Below, piece by piece: positions 59,590-64,000 of a stretch of DNA of 64,000 nucleotides. The position numbers and the translations under genes were made by a program. The first letter of the stretch is position 1; each line of letters starts with the position of its first letter. The notes under the pieces are model-generated. The model did not search any database and had not been told where the DNA came from. It saw only the letters and a list, made by a program, of their open reading frames with translations. This DNA is from Burkholderiales bacterium (GTDB lineage Bacteria; Pseudomonadota; Gammaproteobacteria; Burkholderiales; Burkholderiaceae_C): contig JAUVWL010000001.1 in assembly GCA_030604135.1 (NCBI GenBank), positions 248,001 to 312,000 on the forward strand, given 5' to 3'.

Positions 59590-60894
59590 ATGGCAGAAAG
59601 AATCACGGCCGTCAAAGGCATGAACGACATTGCGCCGCCCACGTCGGCGCATTGGGAGTGGCTGGAAGACCGGCTGCGCCAACTGATGGGGCGCTATGGT
59701 TACCGCAACCTGCGCACGCCGGTGGTGGAGCCGACAGCGCTTTTCATTCGTGGGCTCGGCGAGGTGACCGACATTGTCGAGAAGGAGATGTATTCCTTTG
59801 AGGACAGGCTCAATGGCGAGCAGCTGACCTTGCGGCCCGAGAACACCGCTGGAGTGGTGAGGGCGGTGGCGGAGGCCAACATGCTGTACGACGGCGCAAA
59901 GCGGCTGTATTACATGGGGCCCATGTTTCGGCACGAGCGGCCTCAAAGGGGGCGCTACCGCCAGTTCCATCAGTTCGGCGCCGAGGCGCTGGGGTTTGCC
60001 GGTCCCGATGTCGACGCAGAACTCATTGTGATGGCCTGTGACCTCTGGCGCGATCTGGGTTTGCAGGGTATTGAACTCCAGATCAACAGCCTCGGTCAGC
60101 CCGACGAGCGACTGGCACACCGCCAGGCACTGATCGCCTACCTGGAGTCGCACGCGGATTTGCTCGACGAGGATGCCCGTCGGCGCTTGCACACCAACCC
60201 TTTGCGCATCCTGGATACGAAGAACCCGTCCATGCAGTCGCTGGTGGAGGCGGCGCCGCGTCTGATGGACCACCTGGGCGAGGCATCTCTGGCGCATTTC
60301 AGCCGGCTGCGGGAGCTGCTTGATGCCCACGGTGTGGGCTACAGCGTCAATCCCCGGCTCGTCCGGGGCATGGACTATTACAACCTGTCTGTGTTCGAGT
60401 TTGTCACCACCCAGCTGGGCTCGCAGGGCACCATCTGTGCAGGTGGTCGTTATGACGGCCTGTTTGCCCAGTTGGGCGCCAAAGCCGCGCCTGCCGTTGG
60501 CTGGGCACTGGGCATGGAGCGGATTCTGGAGCTCCTCAAGGAACAAGATCGACTGCCAGGGCAGCCCGTGCCCGACGTCTATGCAGTGGTGCCAGATGTC
60601 AGCGCGCTGGCTCGGGTGATGCCCGTTCTCCAGGCCCTGCGTCGAAAGGGCGTGGCCGTGCAGATGCATGCTGCCGGGCCCGACGGCGCCATGGGCAGCA
60701 TGAAGTCGCAGTTCAAGAAGGCGGACGCCAGCGGCGCAAGCCATGCCCTGGTTTTTGGTGCTGATGAGCTCGCCCAGGGCATGGTGGCTGTCAAACCACT
60801 GCGCGGCGAGCGCAAGGCTGAAGAGCCGGTTGCCCAGCAGATGCTGCCGCTGTCCCAAACCGAAGATTGGGCTGAACGCTTGCTTCGCGGCTGA
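59590..60894 (+). CDS. hisS: histidyl-tRNA synthetase
   Basis: Class II aminoacyl-tRNA synthetase charging tRNA-His. It has 434 residues. The start [17 protein letters not shown] is family-like, so the ATG at 59590 is preferred over an upstream in-frame ATG at 59518. Motif 2 reads [24 protein letters not shown]; histidine-specific motifs are [15 protein letters not shown] and CAGGRYDGL; motif 3 is [13 protein letters not shown]. The anticodon-binding domain starts near 335. A 136-bp gap to ispG has no evident promoter. Confidence 0.97.
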   Translation: MAERITAVKGMNDIAPPTSAHWEWLEDRLRQLMGRYGYRNLRTPVVEPTALFIRGLGEVTDIVEKEMYSFEDRLNGEQLTLRPENTAGVVRAVAEANMLYDGAKRLYYMGPMFRHERPQRGRYRQFHQFGAEALGFAGPDVDAELIVMACDLWRDLGLQGIELQINSLGQPDERLAHRQALIAYLESHADLLDEDARRRLHTNPLRILDTKNPSMQSLVEAAPRLMDHLGEASLAHFSRLRELLDAHGVGYSVNPRLVRGMDYYNLSVFEFVTTQLGSQGTICAGGRYDGLFAQLGAKAAPAVGWALGMERILELLKEQDRLPGQPVPDVYAVVPDVSALARVMPVLQALRRKGVAVQMHAAGPDGAMGSMKSQFKKADASGASHALVFGADELAQGMVAVKPLRGERKAEEPVAQQMLPLSQTEDWAERLLRG

Positions 60895-60942
60895 CAACCA
60901 CTGGCGACACCTACAATCCGACGTCCACCCCCTATACGCACC

Positions 60943-61617
60943 ATGGCCAAACACCTCGACCTCGAAGAACAGGAACAGCTTGATCAGATCAAGCACTTCT
61001 GGGCACGCTACGGCAATCTGATCAGCTGGGTGCTGATTGTGGTATTTGGCTCCGTCGCCGCCTGGAATGGCTGGAATTACTGGCAACGCAACCAGGCCAT
61101 GAAAGCCTCGGCCTTGTACGACGAAGTGGAGCGGGCGGCCCTGGCGCGAGATGCCGACCGGCTCAGCCGGATACTGGCCGACATGCAGGCCGGATTTGGC
61201 CGGACGGCCTTCGCGAGCCAGTCTGCCTTGCTTGCCGCGCAGACCTTCAGCGACGTCGGCAAGAGCGAAGAGGCCAAGGGTGCTCTGGTCTGGGTCAGTG
61301 AAAAGGGCAGCGATGACGGCTACAAATCGATTGCACGACTGCGGCTCGTCGCCATGCACATGGATGCTGGATCCCATGACCAGGCCCTGAGTTTGCTCAC
61401 CTCAAGCTTCCCTCCGGCCTTCGAGGGTCTGGTGGCTGATCGCAGGGGCGACATATTTCTGGCCCAGGGTAAAGCCGATGAAGCGCGCGCTGAATACCAG
61501 CGCGCCTGGTCCCTGCTGGCCGACCGCATGGAGTACCGCCGACTGGTTGAGGTCAAGCTGGCCTCGTTGGGCGTGGACACGGCCACTCTTTCAGCCCAGG
61601 GAGGGGGGAGCCGATGA
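60943..61617 (+). CDS. yfgM: YfgM-family membrane-anchored TPR protein (ancillary SecYEG translocon subunit)
   Basis: Inner-membrane protein of 224 residues with a short cytoplasmic N-terminus (DLEEQEQLDQIKHFWARYGN), one TM helix (about 25-45: LISWVLIVVFGSVAAWNGW) and a periplasmic TPR domain. In E. coli YfgM binds the SecYEG translocon with PpiD and supports periplasmic chaperoning; assignment is by family and location. It overlaps bamB by four bases. The hisS-yfgM-bamB-der order is the same as in E. coli. Confidence 0.92.
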   Translation: MAKHLDLEEQEQLDQIKHFWARYGNLISWVLIVVFGSVAAWNGWNYWQRNQAMKASALYDEVERAALARDADRLSRILADMQAGFGRTAFASQSALLAAQTFSDVGKSEEAKGALVWVSEKGSDDGYKSIARLRLVAMHMDAGSHDQALSLLTSSFPPAFEGLVADRRGDIFLAQGKADEARAEYQRAWSLLADRMEYRRLVEVKLASLGVDTATLSAQGGGSR

Positions 61618-62768
61618 ACGCGCCTCAAGTACATGCTGCCCGGGCCGGTACTTCGCGAAGCCTGGCCTGTGGCCTTCTGGTCCTGGTGCTGGGGCTGACC
61701 GGCTGTTCATCGGCTCCGCCTCGCCCCAAACCCGCCGACTTGCCGCCAGTGGCCGCGTTGCTGGCCACCGAGCAGGCCTGGTCATTGCAAGTCGGGGAGT
61801 CCACCGCCTTGCAGCAGCCGGTGGTGTCGGGGGACCGTGTGGTGCTGGCCAACCGATCGGGCAACGTGTCTGTCGTGGAGGCCGCTTCCGGTAGACGTCT
61901 GTGGCAAGCGGATGTCGGATCGACATTGGCCACTGGCGCTGGCACCGATGGTCGAACCGTGGCCGTCATCACGCAGTCCAACGACCTGGTGGCGCTACGA
62001 GATGGTTCACAGGTCTGGCGTGTCCGCCTCCCGGCGCGTTCGTTCACATCACCCATGGTGGCAGGTGAACGGGTCTTTGTGCTCATGGGTGACCGCAGTG
62101 TCACGGCCTTCGATGCACTCGATGGCGCTCGTTTATGGGCCCAGCGCGCCCGCGCGGAGGCCCTGACCTTGGGACAGGCTGGCGTGATGCTGCCGGTTGG
62201 CGACACCCTGGTGGTGGGGCTTTCGGGTCGGATGGTTGGACTCGACCCGCTCAACGGAGCCCTGCGCTGGGAGGCGCCCGTGGCCATTGCCAGGGGAGCC
62301 AACGAGGTGGAGCGTCTGGTGGACCTGGTCGCTCCCGTCAGCCGTACCGAGACCAGTGTCTGTGCGCGTGCATATTCGGCCGCTGTGGGTTGTGTTGACG
62401 CCAGCCGAGGGCGTGTTCTGTGGACGCGCAGCGCTCAGGGCATTGTCGGTGTGGCGGGCGATGCTCAACGGTTGTTCGGGACCGAGTCTAACGGCCGCGT
62501 GGTCGCGTGGAATCGGTCCACTGGCGAGCCTGTCTGGCAGTCCGAGCGCCTGTTGCACCGGCGCCTGAGTGCACCGCTGGCTGTGGGGCGTGTGCTGGTG
62601 ACCGGTGATGAAACGGGTCTGGTGCATGTGCTGTCCCGGGAGGATGGCACGGAAATGACACGCCTGAGCACCGACGGGTCTGCCGTGATCGGTGCGCCGG
62701 TGCTCGCGGGCGACGTGTTGCTGGTTCAGACCGTTCGTGGCGGTGTGTTCGCGTGGCGTCCGCGCTGA
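61614..62768 (+). CDS. bamB: outer membrane protein assembly factor BamB
   Basis: Eight-bladed beta-propeller lipoprotein of the BAM complex, binding BamA POTRA domains. It has 384 residues. The lipobox is VLGLTGC with lipidated Cys31. PQQ-like propeller repeats are visible throughout: [53 protein letters not shown] and [12 protein letters not shown]. With BamA and BamD, three of the BAM subunits lie within this window. No BamC or BamE was seen. Confidence 0.95.
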   Translation: MNAPQVHAARAGTSRSLACGLLVLVLGLTGCSSAPPRPKPADLPPVAALLATEQAWSLQVGESTALQQPVVSGDRVVLANRSGNVSVVEAASGRRLWQADVGSTLATGAGTDGRTVAVITQSNDLVALRDGSQVWRVRLPARSFTSPMVAGERVFVLMGDRSVTAFDALDGARLWAQRARAEALTLGQAGVMLPVGDTLVVGLSGRMVGLDPLNGALRWEAPVAIARGANEVERLVDLVAPVSRTETSVCARAYSAAVGCVDASRGRVLWTRSAQGIVGVAGDAQRLFGTESNGRVVAWNRSTGEPVWQSERLLHRRLSAPLAVGRVLVTGDETGLVHVLSREDGTEMTRLSTDGSAVIGAPVLAGDVLLVQTVRGGVFAWRPR

Positions 62769-62793
62769 TTGCCTGAAACCGAAAGACAGCTCT

Positions 62794-64000
62794 GTGAAAC
62801 CCGTGATCGCCCTGGTCGGGCGGCCCAATGTCGGCAAGTCGACCCTTTTCAATAGGCTGACGCGTTCGCGTGATGCCATCGTGGCCGATTTCGCCGGCCT
62901 GACGCGAGACCGACACTACGGCAATGGTCATCTGGGCTCTCGCGAATACATCGTCATCGACACGGGCGGTTTCGAGCCCGAGGCAGGCGAGGGCATCTTC
63001 CATGAGATGGCCAAGCAGACCCGGCAGGCGGTGGCCGAGTCGGATGTGGTCATCTTTGTTGTGGACGCCCGCGCCGGACTGAGCGCGCAGGACCATGAGA
63101 TTGCCCAGTACCTCAGGCGCCTTGGCAAGCCGACCCTGCTGGTGGCCAACAAGGCAGAGGGCATGAAGGAGGGTGCGCAGCTCTCCGAGTTCTATGAGGT
63201 CGGTCTGGGTGAGGTGCTGCCGGTCTCGGGCGCCCATGGCCAGGGCGTTCGCTCCATGCTGGAGGCGGCCCTGGCGCGTATCGATGCGTTGCCGGACGAT
63301 GACGAAGAGCTTGTCGAAGTGGACGAGCAGGTGATCCGTCTGGCGGTGGCCGGACGCCCGAACGTCGGTAAGTCGACCCTCATCAACGCCTGGCTGGGGG
63401 AAGAGCGGCTGGTGGCATTCGATCTGCCGGGTACGACGCGGGACGCCATCACCGTTCCCTTCGAACGCGGCGGCCAGAAATACGAGCTGATCGACACCGC
63501 CGGCATACGGCGCAAGGGAAAGGTGTTCGAGGCGATCGAAAAGTTCTCGGTCGTCAAGACCCTGCAGGCGATTGAGAGCGCGCACGTGGTGCTCCTGCTG
63601 CTGGACGCCACCCAGGGTGTCACCGACCAGGATGCCCACATCGCTGGCTACATTCTGGAGAGTGGTCGTGCCGTGGTGCTGGCCATCAACAAATGGGATG
63701 CGGTCGACGCCTATCAGCGCCAGCAGGTCGAGCGCCAGATTGAGTCGCGGCTGGCCTTCCTGAAGTTTGCATCGCTGCACCTCATATCTGCCAGCAAGCG
63801 CCAGGGCCTGGGGCCGCTGTGGAAGTCCATTGCCCAGGCCCATGCTTCGGCCATGCGCAAGATGCCCACCCCGGTGCTGACCCGCCTGCTCCAGGAGGCG
63901 GTCGCTTTTCAGGCCCCGCAGCGCACCGGCATGTTCCGTCCCAAGATGCGATACGCCCACCAGGGTGGCATGAACCCGCCGGTGATCGTCATCCATGGCA
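62794..64000 (+). CDS. der: GTPase Der (EngA), 3' end outside the window
   Basis: Essential double-GTPase needed for 50S ribosome assembly. The frame opens with GTG at 62794 ([20 protein letters not shown]) and is still open at the window edge, giving 402 codons of a typical 440-490. G-domain 1 has [17 protein letters not shown] and NKAEG; G-domain 2 has [34 protein letters not shown] and INKWDAVD. The KH-like C-terminal domain has begun ([18 protein letters not shown]). No stop is seen because the sequence ends. It lies 25 bp after bamB. Confidence 0.96.
   Translation, partial: MKPVIALVGRPNVGKSTLFNRLTRSRDAIVADFAGLTRDRHYGNGHLGSREYIVIDTGGFEPEAGEGIFHEMAKQTRQAVAESDVVIFVVDARAGLSAQDHEIAQYLRRLGKPTLLVANKAEGMKEGAQLSEFYEVGLGEVLPVSGAHGQGVRSMLEAALARIDALPDDDEELVEVDEQVIRLAVAGRPNVGKSTLINAWLGEERLVAFDLPGTTRDAITVPFERGGQKYELIDTAGIRRKGKVFEAIEKFSVVKTLQAIESAHVVLLLLDATQGVTDQDAHIAGYILESGRAVVLAINKWDAVDAYQRQQVERQIESRLAFLKFASLHLISASKRQGLGPLWKSIAQAHASAMRKMPTPVLTRLLQEAVAFQAPQRTGMFRPKMRYAHQGGMNPPVIVIHG

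Overview
This window is GC-rich chromosomal core sequence from a betaproteobacterium, most likely order Burkholderiales and family Comamonadaceae (Hydrogenophaga/Acidovorax-like). The evidence is the gene order, the pyruvate dehydrogenase operon whose E3 subunit carries its own lipoyl domain, and the folD / two-component / aceE arrangement. No database search was run, so the family is an inference. I see no phage, transposase, CRISPR array, rRNA or tRNA. Nearly all genes are housekeeping genes with family-typical lengths. The last gene (der) runs off the right edge.

Layout. 1-4.2 kb: dusA and an alpha/beta hydrolase on +, facing nnrDE and kbp on -. 4.5-20.1 kb: a 15.6-kb run of + strand genes for translation and the cell envelope: rpsB-tsf-pyrH-frr-uppS-cdsA, a 168-bp palindromic element, then dxr-rseP-bamA-skp-lpxD-fabZ-lpxA-lpxB-rnhB and a SpoU-type RNA methyltransferase. 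20.1-26.3 kb: carA, an unrecognised small gene and carB, then greA and a DUF4149-type membrane protein. 26.3-30.4 kb (-): folD and a two-component system (FixJ-like regulator plus double-PAS sensor kinase), divergent from aceE-aceF-lpdA (30.6-36.8 kb).

37-42.7 kb: msrP-msrQ (periplasmic methionine sulfoxide repair), an NlpC/P60 peptidase (-), an isochorismatase-family hydrolase, prpE and an ArsR-type regulator. 42.9-49.7 kb: sucA-sucB-lpd (2-oxoglutarate dehydrogenase) and zapE. 49.7-51.4 kb (-): a PP2C phosphatase and bamD, divergent from rluD. 52.7-64 kb (+): scpB-rluB, ndk, and the conserved run rlmN-pilW-rodZ-ispG-hisS-yfgM-bamB-der.

How the genes work together. The two 2-oxoacid dehydrogenase complexes feed acetyl-CoA and succinyl-CoA into central metabolism. 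Dxr, IspG and UppS supply isoprenoid carriers. CdsA, FabZ and LpxA/B/D build phospholipid and lipid A. BamA, BamB, BamD, Skp and RseP assemble and monitor the outer membrane. CarAB, PyrH and Ndk serve nucleotide synthesis.

The more unusual material is between genes: the 168-bp palindrome, perfect dyads upstream of aceE, prpE and msrP, an intercistronic sucA-sucB hairpin, a terminator-like hairpin in the greA leader, apparently leaderless starts, and a nine-G tract at the overlapping divergent bamD/rluD starts.
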